Shown: positions 1-6,677 of the stretch, one piece after another
Layout: each line of letters opens with the position of its first letter
Numbering within the stretch: the stretch's first letter is position 1
Origin: Clostridiaceae bacterium
Lineage (GTDB): Bacteria > Bacillota > Clostridia > Oscillospirales > Acutalibacteraceae
DNA length: 14,025 nucleotides
Direction of reading: 5' to 3'
Assembly: GCA_016297555.1 (NCBI GenBank)
Contig: JAEDGK010000049.1
Coordinates: 1 to 14,025, forward strand
Position numbers and translations under genes: made by a program
Notes under the pieces: generated by a model
What the model was told of the DNA's origin: nothing
What the model saw: the letters and a program-made list of their open reading frames with translations, nothing else
Databases searched by the model: none

Positions 1-1662
1 AACGGTGAGTTTTGCGGTGTCGGTGGTTTCAAGATTAATTGTTGTGGGCGAAACCATAAGATTAAGCTTTGGAATATCAGCCGTGGCTATAACCGTCTGA
101 CATTCGGAGCAGCGTTTCTCCTGCCTGCCGTTTTCCGTGATGGTCGGATTTTTGATTACCGCCCATTCGCCGCCCGTGTGCCCGGCAAGCGGAAGCTTTT
201 CGTTTTCATAGGTTGTGGAAATCTTGGCATTTTTGTCTTTGAAGCATTCGCCGCAGCCCGAGCAGCGGTAATAGGCGTTATTGCCCGGTGTGATGCAGGT
301 TGAAGCCTTTGCTTCAACGGCAACAATGGTATGAGTATGGGTAATTTTTTCAATTTCCGCGCTCAAGTCGAGAACATGGAAGTTCCTTGAAGAAGCCGAG
401 TTGATATACCAGATAATTCTGTCAGCGGAGAAAACGGGGTTGCAGTCTGCCGAAAGGCGGGAATCTGTCAGCGCGCCGATATCGCACAGCAGGCTGCCTT
501 TTTCATCAACAACCGCATATTTAACCGAAGAAAAGCTCGCCGAATTGCCCGAATAGGTGTATTCCTCCCAAAGCACGGCAAAAATGCCGTCACGCATTTT
601 CACAAGATAGGGAGTGCTGCCGAGCTTGTTTTTACCCGAATAATCGGTCAGATAAACCTTGCGGACATTCGCCTCGTCTGTATTGCTTTTTGCGCTGATG
701 AGCAGAACAATGTCGCGCTCATCTTTATCAATTCCCGTTATTGAGAAGCTGCCGTATTCGGTAGCCTTTGAATGGTCTATTGTGTTGATTGCCGCAATAT
801 AATTATTTTCCGAGGCTTCAAAGCCGCCGACCGTAACGCCCGTGCAGTTTGCGCCCACGGCTCCGGGAATTGTGAAAAGATTCATTTCGGAATAACCGCT
901 TGCCGTCTGCTTATGCATAACGATGCTGCGGGGATAGGCGTCGCCGTGGTCAAGCAGAACCCTTGCGCCGCCGTCGTGCAGAGCAAACTGATTAAACGAA
1001 TGGCTGACATGGTTTTCCTGGAAAAGTTGAAGACTGTTTGTGACCTGCATATTTTCGGTGTCAACGATTATCGTGAGCTGGGACTGGTGGTTAAGCCCGT
1101 CGGAGCTTTTGTATCTCTCGCGCGAGGTGTGAATTACAAGCTCGTTTCCGCTCTCGCTCATTGCAACCGTGCCCGCGTCAAAGGGAACGGTTGTAAAACA
1201 TTCTCCGCCCGTAACGGCAACGCCGCCGAGCCTGTTAAAGCTTTTGTCATACTTTACGATTTTGTAAACGGGCTTTGAATCATCCTCATCGGCGTTAGTG
1301 TCGCCGAAAACTATGTAGTTATATTTTTCGCCGCTGTAAAAGCCGCCGAAAACAGGCAGTTCAAAACCGAGCTGCACCTGAATGGGCGAAATCAGCTCAA
1401 AGCTCTGCGAATAAACGCTTGCCGAAACCGCAGAATCGGAAACATCAACAACGGTCAGAGTGCCGTCGCTGTTTTCGCAGATATAAGATTTTTTGGGCGA
1501 CGACCAGCGCGCAGTGCTTATCGACGGGCTCATCACCCTTGCCGTGCCGCTGCCCTTGCCGCTGATTATGTTGAATTCACTTGCAAAAACGCTGAAAGCG
1601 CAAAGCAAAGCAACGGCAATGCAAATAACCGCCGCCGTTATCTTTTTTAAATTCTTTTTCAT
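1..1662 (-). CDS. Secreted repeat protein with CxxC modules and start of an Ig-like domain (partial, C-terminus beyond left edge)
   Basis: The frame is open for 554 codons from ATG at 1662 to base 1 with no stop, so the C-terminus is missing. CGGAGG six bases before the ATG is a good ribosome binding site. Residues 1-29 form a signal peptide (KK-rich start, hydrophobic core, likely cleavage after SVFA). Residues 35-440 contain recurring beta-strand-like segments (for example NQFALHDGGARVLLDHGD near 224-241) that suggest a beta-propeller-like secreted domain; I cannot name the family. Residues 455-530 hold two Cys-pair modules (RCSGCGECF at 466-474 and KRCSECQ at 516-522), the second preceded by GHTGGEW, a module common in clostridial surface proteins. 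At 537 a segment (VSPTTINLETTDTAKLTV) looks like the start of a Big_2/Ig-like domain. It is probably exported or wall-associated; its function is unknown. The open plus-strand frame at 772-1278 is its antisense shadow. Confidence 0.88.
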   Translation of the reverse strand, partial: MKKNLKKITAAVICIAVALLCAFSVFASEFNIISGKGSGTARVMSPSISTARWSSPKKSYICENSDGTLTVVDVSDSAVSASVYSQSFELISPIQVQLGFELPVFGGFYSGEKYNYIVFGDTNADEDDSKPVYKIVKYDKSFNRLGGVAVTGGECFTTVPFDAGTVAMSESGNELVIHTSRERYKSSDGLNHQSQLTIIVDTENMQVTNSLQLFQENHVSHSFNQFALHDGGARVLLDHGDAYPRSIVMHKQTASGYSEMNLFTIPGAVGANCTGVTVGGFEASENNYIAAINTIDHSKATEYGSFSITGIDKDERDIVLLISAKSNTDEANVRKVYLTDYSGKNKLGSTPYLVKMRDGIFAVLWEEYTYSGNSASFSSVKYAVVDEKGSLLCDIGALTDSRLSADCNPVFSADRIIWYINSASSRNFHVLDLSAEIEKITHTHTIVAVEAKASTCITPGNNAYYRCSGCGECFKDKNAKISTTYENEKLPLAGHTGGEWAVIKNPTITENGRQEKRCSECQTVIATADIPKLNLMVSPTTINLETTDTAKLTV

Positions 1663-1694
1663 AGTCTGCCTCCGTGGAATGAATTATATAAATC

Positions 1695-1723
1695 ATATTA
1701 TCACAAATTTCTGCAAAAGTCCA
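1695..1723 (-). promoter_or_regulatory. Candidate sigma-A promoter of the secreted repeat protein
   Basis: Read on the minus strand, TGGACT (1718-1723) lies 17 nt from TAATAT (1695-1700), which is preceded by TG at the extended -10 position. The expected start is about 25 nt upstream of the ATG at 1662. The -35 box is weak, so this is a candidate only. Confidence 0.4.
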
Positions 1724-1830
1724 TAATTTTCAACGCTTTTCGCAAGGCAGATTATGCCACGGAAAGGCTAATATTCCAAATATGAACAAAAAAGAAACAA
1801 AAATTTAACCGTATTGTAATCCTTTTGTAA

Positions 1831-1859
1831 TTGCCACGGCGGCGGCTGTATGCTATAAT
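1831..1859 (+). promoter_or_regulatory. Sigma-A promoter of the WG-repeat/SH3b gene
   Basis: TTGCCA (1831-1836), a 17-nt spacer and a perfect TATAAT (1854-1859) with TG one base upstream (extended -10). The start point should be near 1866, about 34 nt before the ATG at 1900. Because the promoter covers 1831-1859, the upstream in-frame extension to 1831 cannot be part of this transcript, which supports the ATG at 1900. Confidence 0.78.
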
Positions 1860-1899
1860 TAAGCAGAGGAAAAAATTTCATATAAACAGGGGTGGAAAA

Positions 1900-3147
1900 A
1901 TGAAAAATATTGAATTTAAGCGGAAAAAGGGATTTCCGCGCGCGGCGATTGCGATAATTTGCGTAATTGTTTCCGCGGCGGTTGTTGCGCTCGGATTTAT
2001 TTTGGTGAAAAAGCATATTGAAAAATCCGATGCAAAGGATAAGCCGCATAATTATTCTTTTGAAACTCAGGGCTTTGAAAACATAGAGGATATAAAATGT
2101 CTTAACGAAAAAATGGCTGTTTTTACCGATTTGAAAAGCGGCAAAAAGGGCTTGATGACCCTTGACGGCACGGTTACCGAGAAAGCGGAGCACACGGCTT
2201 TTTCCGTTTGCAGCGATGTTTGGAGAAATTACCGCTATATTGCCGAAAGCCCGCGCTCGGAATATCTTTTGACTGTTGACGAAGAAACAATGACCGTTAC
2301 CAAAAAGCAGTATCACGGCTTAACCTCACCCGAGCTTATTCCCTGCTGGAGCGAGGCGGCAAAGCATCTGGCGTGGACTAATAAAACAGGCTATGCGGGC
2401 GCGATAAAGCCGCAGGAGCTTGCGCTTGCAGACGGGCTTTATCCCGTTGCAAATTCTCTCGGAGAAAATGCAAAATACGGATATATCGACAAGAGCCTGC
2501 GCCTTGCAATTCCTTTGATTTTTGACGGCGCGCGCGATTTCAGCGACGGACTTGCCGCGGTCGAAAAGGGCGGCAAGTGGGGATATATTGATGAAACGGG
2601 CGTTACCGTGCTCCCGTTTGACTTTGATTCCTGCGCTCAGGCAGACTGCATGGGCGAGGACTGCGCGTTTGCTTTTCGCGGCGGGCTTGCTCCCGTTTGC
2701 AAGGGCGGAAAATTCGGAATAATCAACAAAGCGGGCGAAACCGTTGTTGATTTTTCGTTTGACAGAATTATTCAGGGCAAGGGCGGAGTTTATCTTGCGC
2801 TCAGCGGCGGAAAATGGGGAAAAATCACCGTGGATAAAAAATTCGTTGCCGCCGAAACAGAAAATACCGCTTCGGGAACGGCAAGCGGAGAGCCTGCGCT
2901 CCCGAAAGGAACATATATGGTTAAAACCTCGGGCAGCGTTCTCAATATGAGAGCCGACGCCGATTCAAATTCCTCCGTTATTGCAAAAATTCCTAACGGC
3001 ACGGTGCTGACGGTCACAAAGACCGTTCCCGGCTGGGCTTATTGCAAATATAACTCTTTCAGCGGCTGGGTCAGTTCGGATTTTATTATTCAGGCGGTTG
3101 AAGCGTCCTCAACTCAGGCGGCTTCGGTTTCTGCTGCTCAGAATTAA
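1900..3147 (+). CDS. Membrane-anchored WG-repeat protein with C-terminal SH3b domain
   Basis: The protein is 415 residues from ATG 1900, with a G-rich ribosome binding site (GGGGTGG) just upstream. A basic N-terminus is followed by one hydrophobic helix at about 14-36, so most of the chain should lie outside the membrane. Residues 190-312 contain WG-type beta repeats: KYGYID (192-197), KWGYIDETG (226-234), KFGIINKAG (271-279) and KWGKI (305-309). The earlier part (45-180) may hold diverged copies. Residues 337-396 form a bacterial SH3 domain (LNMRADAD at 348-355, PGWAYCKY at 377-384, GWVSSDF at 389-395), a fold often used to bind cell-wall peptides. An Ala/Ser-rich tail follows. No catalytic residues are visible; a wall-sensing or adhesive role is inference. 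The gene appears monocistronic, with its own promoter on one side and a new promoter 32 nt after its stop. Confidence 0.87.
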   Translation: MKNIEFKRKKGFPRAAIAIICVIVSAAVVALGFILVKKHIEKSDAKDKPHNYSFETQGFENIEDIKCLNEKMAVFTDLKSGKKGLMTLDGTVTEKAEHTAFSVCSDVWRNYRYIAESPRSEYLLTVDEETMTVTKKQYHGLTSPELIPCWSEAAKHLAWTNKTGYAGAIKPQELALADGLYPVANSLGENAKYGYIDKSLRLAIPLIFDGARDFSDGLAAVEKGGKWGYIDETGVTVLPFDFDSCAQADCMGEDCAFAFRGGLAPVCKGGKFGIINKAGETVVDFSFDRIIQGKGGVYLALSGGKWGKITVDKKFVAAETENTASGTASGEPALPKGTYMVKTSGSVLNMRADADSNSSVIAKIPNGTVLTVTKTVPGWAYCKYNSFSGWVSSDFIIQAVEASSTQAASVSAAQN

Positions 3148-3178
3148 TAAAAAATTAATAAAAAATTCAAAAAATCAG

Positions 3179-3207
3179 TTGACGGATTTAAAATAATAGG
3201 ATATACT
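3179..3207 (+). promoter_or_regulatory. Sigma-A promoter of the metallophosphoesterase/SanA operon, with AT-rich UP-like region
   Basis: TTGACG (3179-3184), a 17-nt spacer and TATACT (3202-3207). Just upstream is a tandem 11-nt repeat AATTAATAAAA (3142-3152 and 3153-3163) followed by further A/T, in the position where UP elements bind the polymerase alpha subunit. The predicted start is near 3213-3215, leaving a leader of roughly 115 nt before the first gene. Confidence 0.72.
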
Positions 3208-3209
3208 GT

Positions 3210-3221
3210 TATCATATGATA
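3210..3221. promoter_or_regulatory. Perfect palindrome over the predicted start point (possible operator)
   Basis: TATCATATGATA is a perfect 12-nt inverted repeat starting 3 nt after the -10 box and covering the predicted transcription start. A second half-site, TATCATAT, lies at 3226-3233. A repressor site is one reading; the other is that the sequence serves only the first hairpin of the leader RNA (3214-3233). Confidence 0.4.
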
Positions 3222-3311
3222 GTAATATCATATATCTGCATTTGTGAGCAACAATGTCAGAGCCATCCGATAAAAGACGGAGAACGGTGTGTCTGTTCTC
3301 CGTCTTTTATC
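3214..3311 (+). ncRNA. Structured leader RNA or short terminated RNA upstream of the metallophosphoesterase
   Basis: From the predicted start point the RNA can fold into three successive hairpins. The first is an 8-bp stem with a GUAA (GNRA-type) loop (3214-3221 with 3226-3233). The second is small, with one bulge (3239-3245 with 3251-3256). The third is the 17-bp terminator-like hairpin at 3269-3311. The GAGG-like ribosome binding site and ATG (3330) lie only 5-19 nt beyond. Two readings fit: a 5' leader that controls the downstream operon by early termination, or a roughly 100-nt RNA with readthrough into the operon. I could not match it to a riboswitch class I know. Confidence 0.4.
3269..3311 (+). 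terminator. Terminator-like hairpin in the leader
   Basis: A perfect 17-bp inverted repeat with a 9-nt loop: arms 3269-3285 and 3295-3311. The GC-rich core (GACGGAGAAC with GTTCTCCGTC) is flanked by AAAA on the 5' side and TTTT on the 3' side, the layout of an intrinsic terminator. It stands between a promoter and the coding sequence, so it should reduce transcription of the operon unless bypassed. Confidence 0.6.
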
Positions 3312-3329
3312 ATTCCGAGGTTAATTTTT

Positions 3330-4163
3330 ATGAAAAAGAAAATTATCGTGTCTGTTTTCGCGCTCTTTTTGGCGGCTTTTTTGCTTTGGCAGAATAACAG
3401 CCTCACGGTTTCGGAATATTCCTTTGCTTTTGCCGACCTGCCCGCAGGCTTTGACGGATTAAAAATAGTTCAGCTCTCGGATTTACATAATAAAAATTTT
3501 CACGGCTCGCTGACCCGCAGGGTTTCGGAGCTTGAACCTGATATAATCGTCATAACGGGTGATTTGATTGACAGCCGCAAAACGGATTACGAAGCCGCTG
3601 TCGGCTTTGTTGACGAAATAAGCGGCATTGCGCCGATTTATTATGTTTCGGGCAACCATGAGCAAAGAAAAAATGAAAAGCAGGAGTTTTTCACGGCTCT
3701 TTCCGAGCACGGAGTTACGGTTCTTCAAGGCGAAACGGTTTCGTTTAAGCGCGGCGATGATGAAATCTGCATAGCGGGGCTTAATGATTTGAGCTTTTAC
3801 GGCAGCTCCGTTCTCGGTGAAAACAAGCTTAAATTGCAGGCGGAGCTTGACGCGCTTTCGCAAAAAAAGCAGGACAGCTTCGGAATTCTGCTTTCGCACC
3901 GTCCCGAGCTTTTTGACTGCTATGCCGAATCGGGCTTTGACATTGTGTTTGCGGGTCATACCCACGGCGGGCAGATAAGGCTGCCGATTATCGGCGGAAT
4001 TTTTGCGCCGGGACAGGGCTTTTTACCGAAATATGACGCGGGAGTTTATAACAGCGGAAAAACAAATATGATTATTTCGCGCGGGCTCGGCAACAGCGTC
4101 TTTCCGTTCAGAGTTTTTGACCGCCCCGAAATAGTTGTGTGTAAATTGGAAAGGGATAAATAA
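3330..4163 (+). CDS. Membrane-anchored metallophosphoesterase (YkuE/YaeI-like)
   Basis: The product is 277 residues from ATG 3330. The upstream extension is rejected because it would be translated through the promoter and leader hairpins. An N-terminal hydrophobic helix (about 4-20) anchors or exports the protein. All calcineurin-like phosphoesterase motifs are present in order: SDLH (D51, H53), GDLID (D78), GNHE (N109, H110), SHRPE (H190) and GHTHGGQ (H210, H212). These residues coordinate the two-metal centre of the family. The best family match is the YkuE/YaeI branch, tied to envelope lipid or phosphate-ester hydrolysis; the substrate cannot be told from sequence. It ends one base before the SanA-like gene and is probably translated with it. 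Control is likely through the structured leader and possible operator upstream. Confidence 0.9.
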   Translation: MKKKIIVSVFALFLAAFLLWQNNSLTVSEYSFAFADLPAGFDGLKIVQLSDLHNKNFHGSLTRRVSELEPDIIVITGDLIDSRKTDYEAAVGFVDEISGIAPIYYVSGNHEQRKNEKQEFFTALSEHGVTVLQGETVSFKRGDDEICIAGLNDLSFYGSSVLGENKLKLQAELDALSQKKQDSFGILLSHRPELFDCYAESGFDIVFAGHTHGGQIRLPIIGGIFAPGQGFLPKYDAGVYNSGKTNMIISRGLGNSVFPFRVFDRPEIVVCKLERDK

Positions 4164-4164
4164 A

Positions 4165-4824
4165 ATGAAGCTCATTAAAAAATTGACGGCGGCGGTGCTT
4201 GCGATTGCCGCAATCTGCGCCGTGCTCGTTTTCGGAATTGATTTTTATGTTAAGCAAAAGGCAAAGCCCTATATTCTGACGCCCGAGGAAGCTGGCGAGG
4301 GCTATGACTGCGTTCTCGTTCTCGGCTGCGGCGTGTGGGGCGACACTCCGAGCCATATGCTCGAGGACAGGCTGCTCGAGGGGATTTCCCTTTGCCAAAG
4401 CGGCGCAAGCAAAAAGCTGCTTATGAGCGGCGACCACGGCAGAAAAGGCTATGACGAAGTAAATGTTATGAAAAAATTTGCCGTTGACCGCGGCATACCC
4501 TCCGAAGATGTTTTTATGGATCACGCGGGATTTTCAACCTATGAGAGTATGTACAGGGCAAAAGAAATTTTCAAAGCCGAAAAAATTCTGATAGTAACGC
4601 AGGACTATCATCTTTACAGAGCGATTTATGACGCGCGTGCGCTCGGCTTGGAGGCTTACGGCGTTGCTTCAAATCCGCGCAGCTACGGCGGTCAGCTTTA
4701 CAGAGATATCAGAGAAATCCTCGCGCGAAACAAAGATTTTATTTATTCGATAATTAAGCCCGAGCCGACCTATCTCGGCGAAGCAATCCCCGTTCAGGGC
4801 AACGGCAATTTGACAAACGATTAA
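4165..4824 (+). CDS. SanA/YdcF-type DUF218 membrane protein
   Basis: The protein is 219 residues. ATG 4165 follows the phosphoesterase stop (4161-4163) by one base, and an AAAGGG site inside the end of that gene serves as ribosome binding site. A hydrophobic helix at about 7-25 anchors it. The DUF218 core shows DCVLVLGCGVWGDTPSHML near 48-66, LLMSGDHG near 90-97, MDHAGFSTYESM near 124-135 and ILIVTQDYHLYRA near 146-158, with conserved acidic and His residues at strand ends. SanA, ElyC and YdcF homologues affect envelope integrity and antibiotic exclusion; their biochemical activity is poorly defined. Pairing with an envelope-facing phosphoesterase suggests a shared role in envelope precursor or lipid handling, which is inference. 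Confidence 0.88.
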   Translation: MKLIKKLTAAVLAIAAICAVLVFGIDFYVKQKAKPYILTPEEAGEGYDCVLVLGCGVWGDTPSHMLEDRLLEGISLCQSGASKKLLMSGDHGRKGYDEVNVMKKFAVDRGIPSEDVFMDHAGFSTYESMYRAKEIFKAEKILIVTQDYHLYRAIYDARALGLEAYGVASNPRSYGGQLYRDIREILARNKDFIYSIIKPEPTYLGEAIPVQGNGNLTND

Positions 4825-4847
4825 GAAACTGTCAACGGTAAACGGGT

Positions 4848-4862
4848 ACGGGTGAAACCCGT
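4848..4862 (+). other. Small GC hairpin after the SanA-like gene
   Basis: ACGGGT-GAA-ACCCGT forms a 6-bp stem with a 3-nt loop, 24 nt after the stop codon. There is no T-run after it, so it is a poor intrinsic terminator; it could protect the 3' end of the mRNA or belong to the adjoining dispersed repeat. Confidence 0.4.
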
Positions 4863-4863
4863 C

Positions 4864-4898
4864 ATTAATTCCGCATTCCGCATTACAAATTCCGAATT
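4864..4898. repeat. Heptad dispersed repeat, copy 1
   Basis: Tandem variants of TTCCGCA/TTCCGAA between ATTAATT and AATT. The 19 nt at 4867-4885 (AATTCCGCATTCCGCATTA) occur again, exactly and on the opposite strand, at 13886-13904. Both copies sit just behind the 3' end of a gene. Confidence 0.65.
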
Positions 4899-4921
4899 AT
4901 TTTGCGGCGGTCTGTTTATGC

Positions 4922-4950
4922 TTGACTTTAAGGCGACTATGTGATATACC
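4922..4950 (+). promoter_or_regulatory. Sigma-A promoter of the antiporter gene
   Basis: TTGACT (4922-4927), a 17-nt spacer and TATACC (4945-4950) preceded by TG one base upstream. The start point should be near 4957, so the GTG at 4941 lies inside the promoter and cannot start translation from this transcript; this decides for ATG 4986. Confidence 0.65.
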
Positions 4951-4985
4951 TATTTGAGGAAAAAACAAAGGAAACAGGCGATTTT

Positions 4986-6272
4986 ATGGAAATGGAAATT
5001 CTCTTTTGTATCTCGGTTGCGCTGGGCGCAGGGCTGCTGATGTCCCGCGCGGCAAAGCCTCTCGGTCTGCCCTCGGTAACCGCTTATCTTGTGGCGGGTA
5101 TTCTTATAGGGCCGTTCTGCCTGGGCAGGCTCGGCATAAGCGGGCTCGGCTTTATATCAACCGACAATGTTAAGGAATTTGAAATAATCTCCGATGTTGC
5201 GTTGGGCTTTATCGCATTTGCCATAGGTAATGAATTCAGGCTTTCACAGCTTAAAAAGGTTGGCGGCAAGGCAACCTTTATAGGCATTTGGCAGGCGGTT
5301 ATTGCAACGCTTATGGTTGACGCGGCTCTGATTGGGCTTCATTTTGCTCTCGGTGGCAAGCTGCCGATTTCAATGGCTATTACGCTCGGCGCAATCGCCG
5401 CGGCAACAGCCCCCGCCGCAACCCTTATGGTTGTCAGACAATATAAAGCAAAGGGCAAGCTGACCGATTTGCTGCTGCCCATAGTTGCAATCGACGACGC
5501 GGTGGGTCTTGTTATCTTTTCGGTATCCTTCGGAATTGCAAAAGCCCTTGAAAACGGTCAGTTCAGCCTTTCGGCAATCATTGTTGAGCCGCTGCTTGAA
5601 ATTGTTTTGTCGCTGCTTTTAGGCTTGGTTATGGGCTTGCTTTTTTCACTTTGCGAAAAGTTTTTCAGCTCCAACAGCAAAAGGCTCTGCCTTTCGATAA
5701 CCTTTGTTATCCTGACTGTTGCAATCTCTATGCTGAAATTCGAGATAGGCGGAATTCACATCGGCTTCTCCGCTCTGCTCGTTTGCATGATGCTCGGCAC
5801 GGTTTTCTGCAATGTGTGCGACTTCTCGGCGGAAATTATGGAAAAGACCGACAAATGGACAGTTCCTCTTTTCGCCCTGTTTTTCGTTTTGAGCGGCGCG
5901 GAGCTGGAGCTTAATGTATTTTCGGATATCGCCATTGTGGGCATAGGCGCGGTTTACATAATCGCCCGCTCGCTCGGCAAATATTTCGGCGCTTACGCAA
6001 GCGCAAAGCTTACCAAATGCGATGAAAAAACAACAAAGTATCTCGGCATAACTCTCCTGCCGCAGGCGGGCGTTGCGCTGGGAATGTCGGTCACGGTTAT
6101 GGAATTGGGCGAGGTTGGCTCGGTTATCAGAAATATCGTGCTTTTCTCGGTTTTGATTTACGAGATTTTCGGCCCCGTTCTGACCAAAATTGCTCTCACC
6201 AAGGCGGGCAACATCGAGCCCAAGCCCAAGGATAAAAACAGAAAAGAACGCACCGCCCCCGCAAAGATATAA
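4986..6272 (+). CDS. CPA2-family cation/proton antiporter (Na_H_Exchanger domain, no TrkA_N domain)
   Basis: The protein is 428 residues from ATG 4986 and hydrophobic nearly throughout, with about 12 membrane segments. The family motifs are clear: GLPSVTAYLVAGILIGP near 27-43, FAIGNEF near 78-84, the crossover segment ATAPAATLMVV (140-150), and the paired aspartates of AIDDAVG (D170, D171), which in CPA2 exchangers bind the ion and proton; a DD pair is typical of electrogenic members. The C-terminus is a short basic tail (411-428). Unlike KefB/KefC there is no cytosolic nucleotide-binding TrkA_N domain, so gating through that domain is not expected. AAAGGA at 4967-4972 with AGGCG nearer the ATG gives a modest ribosome binding site. 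It probably serves Na+ or K+/H+ homeostasis; which cation cannot be told. It has its own promoter and terminator. Confidence 0.9.
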   Translation: MEMEILFCISVALGAGLLMSRAAKPLGLPSVTAYLVAGILIGPFCLGRLGISGLGFISTDNVKEFEIISDVALGFIAFAIGNEFRLSQLKKVGGKATFIGIWQAVIATLMVDAALIGLHFALGGKLPISMAITLGAIAAATAPAATLMVVRQYKAKGKLTDLLLPIVAIDDAVGLVIFSVSFGIAKALENGQFSLSAIIVEPLLEIVLSLLLGLVMGLLFSLCEKFFSSNSKRLCLSITFVILTVAISMLKFEIGGIHIGFSALLVCMMLGTVFCNVCDFSAEIMEKTDKWTVPLFALFFVLSGAELELNVFSDIAIVGIGAVYIIARSLGKYFGAYASAKLTKCDEKTTKYLGITLLPQAGVALGMSVTVMELGEVGSVIRNIVLFSVLIYEIFGPVLTKIALTKAGNIEPKPKDKNRKERTAPAKI

Positions 6273-6288
6273 ATACCTTATAATATGT

Positions 6289-6330
6289 AAAAAACAGAGA
6301 TGCCGCAAAGCACCTCTGTTTTTATTTTTT
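6289..6330. terminator. Bidirectional intrinsic terminator
   Basis: An inverted repeat AAAAACAGAG (6290-6299) with CTCTGTTTTT (6314-6323), extended inside by TGC/GCA across one mismatch, followed by ATTTTTT on the plus strand. On the minus strand the outer A-run becomes a T-run, so the same hairpin can end both the antiporter transcript and that of the small lipoprotein at 6339-6551. Confidence 0.85.
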
Positions 6331-6338
6331 GATTCTGA

Positions 6339-6551
6339 TTATGAAACTGCCGTGTCCGAAAGAATTTCGGGCAGGGTATCCGTTGTATCCGCCGCGCCGT
6401 TTGTTGCCGAGAGGGAGGAGGTTATATCCGTTACGCTGACAACGGGGTTGTTGTTATCCGTAACTTTGCCTGAATCCGCTCCCTTGCAGCCTGCAAAAAC
6501 CGCCGCAATAAGCAAAAGCATGGCGGCAACGGCAGCCGTTTTCTTTTTCAT
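6339..6551 (-). CDS. Small lipoprotein of 70 residues, function unknown
   Basis: ATG 6551 is chosen because AAGGAG lies nine bases upstream; the GTG seven codons earlier would place that ribosome binding site inside the coding region. The protein starts MKKK, has a hydrophobic stretch at 5-19 and a lipobox-like VFAGC with Cys 21. The -3 residue is Phe rather than the usual Leu/Val/Ile, so lipidation is likely but not certain. The mature part is about 50 residues, rich in Thr, Ser, Asp and Asn, without visible motifs, and may be mostly disordered. A terminator follows two bases past the stop and a weak candidate promoter lies at 6638-6666. I do not recognise a family. The downstream end of a longer envelope operon is an alternative context if transcription from 6678-7097 reads through. 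Confidence 0.68.
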   Translation of the reverse strand: MKKKTAAVAAMLLLIAAVFAGCKGADSGKVTDNNNPVVSVTDITSSLSATNGAADTTDTLPEILSDTAVS

Positions 6552-6585
6552 TGCTTTATGCTCCTTTTTCACGCCTTAACGCGTT

Positions 6586-6613
6586 TTTTAACGGGATTTA
6601 CTCCCGGTTAAAA
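6586..6613. other. Bulged hairpin in the leader of the small lipoprotein
   Basis: TTTTAAC-GGGA (6586-6596) pairs with TCCC (6602-6605) and GTTAAAA (6607-6613), with one bulged G and a 5-nt loop. In the plus direction it is followed by TTATTTTT and would work as a terminator, but no plus-strand gene needs one. In the minus direction it lies between the candidate promoter and the start of the small lipoprotein. Confidence 0.4.
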
Positions 6614-6637
6614 TTATTTTTGACTTTTCGGAGCAAT

Positions 6638-6666
6638 ATTATTCAGCGCAGGCGGCGGAATAACAA
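6638..6666 (-). promoter_or_regulatory. Candidate sigma-A promoter of the small lipoprotein
   Basis: On the minus strand TTGTTA (6661-6666), a 17-nt spacer and AATAAT (6638-6643). It falls just past the end of the preceding gene (6678), as expected for a separate unit. Both boxes depart from consensus. Confidence 0.38.
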
Positions 6667-6677
6667 ACTTAAAACGG

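Noticed and set aside
772..1278. Plus-strand open frame of 168 codons
   Set aside because: It is the antisense shadow, in register, of the secreted repeat protein on the minus strand, and has no ribosome binding site or recognisable sequence.
3216..3329. Upstream start of the phosphoesterase at 3216
   Set aside because: It would translate through the leader hairpins; ATG 3330 gives the expected membrane-anchor start.
4864..4898. Possible CRISPR or tandem satellite array
   Set aside because: Units are only 7 nt and there are no spacers; both copies fit a small dispersed repeat.
4941..4985. GTG start for the antiporter at 4941
   Set aside because: The codon lies inside a promoter (TTGACT-17-TATACC, 4922-4950), upstream of the expected transcript start, and the resulting N-terminus is polar and unlike the family.
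5646..6308. Minus-strand open frame of 220 codons inside the antiporter
   Set aside because: Antisense to a strongly supported antiporter and lacks any domain; it also runs into the terminator region.
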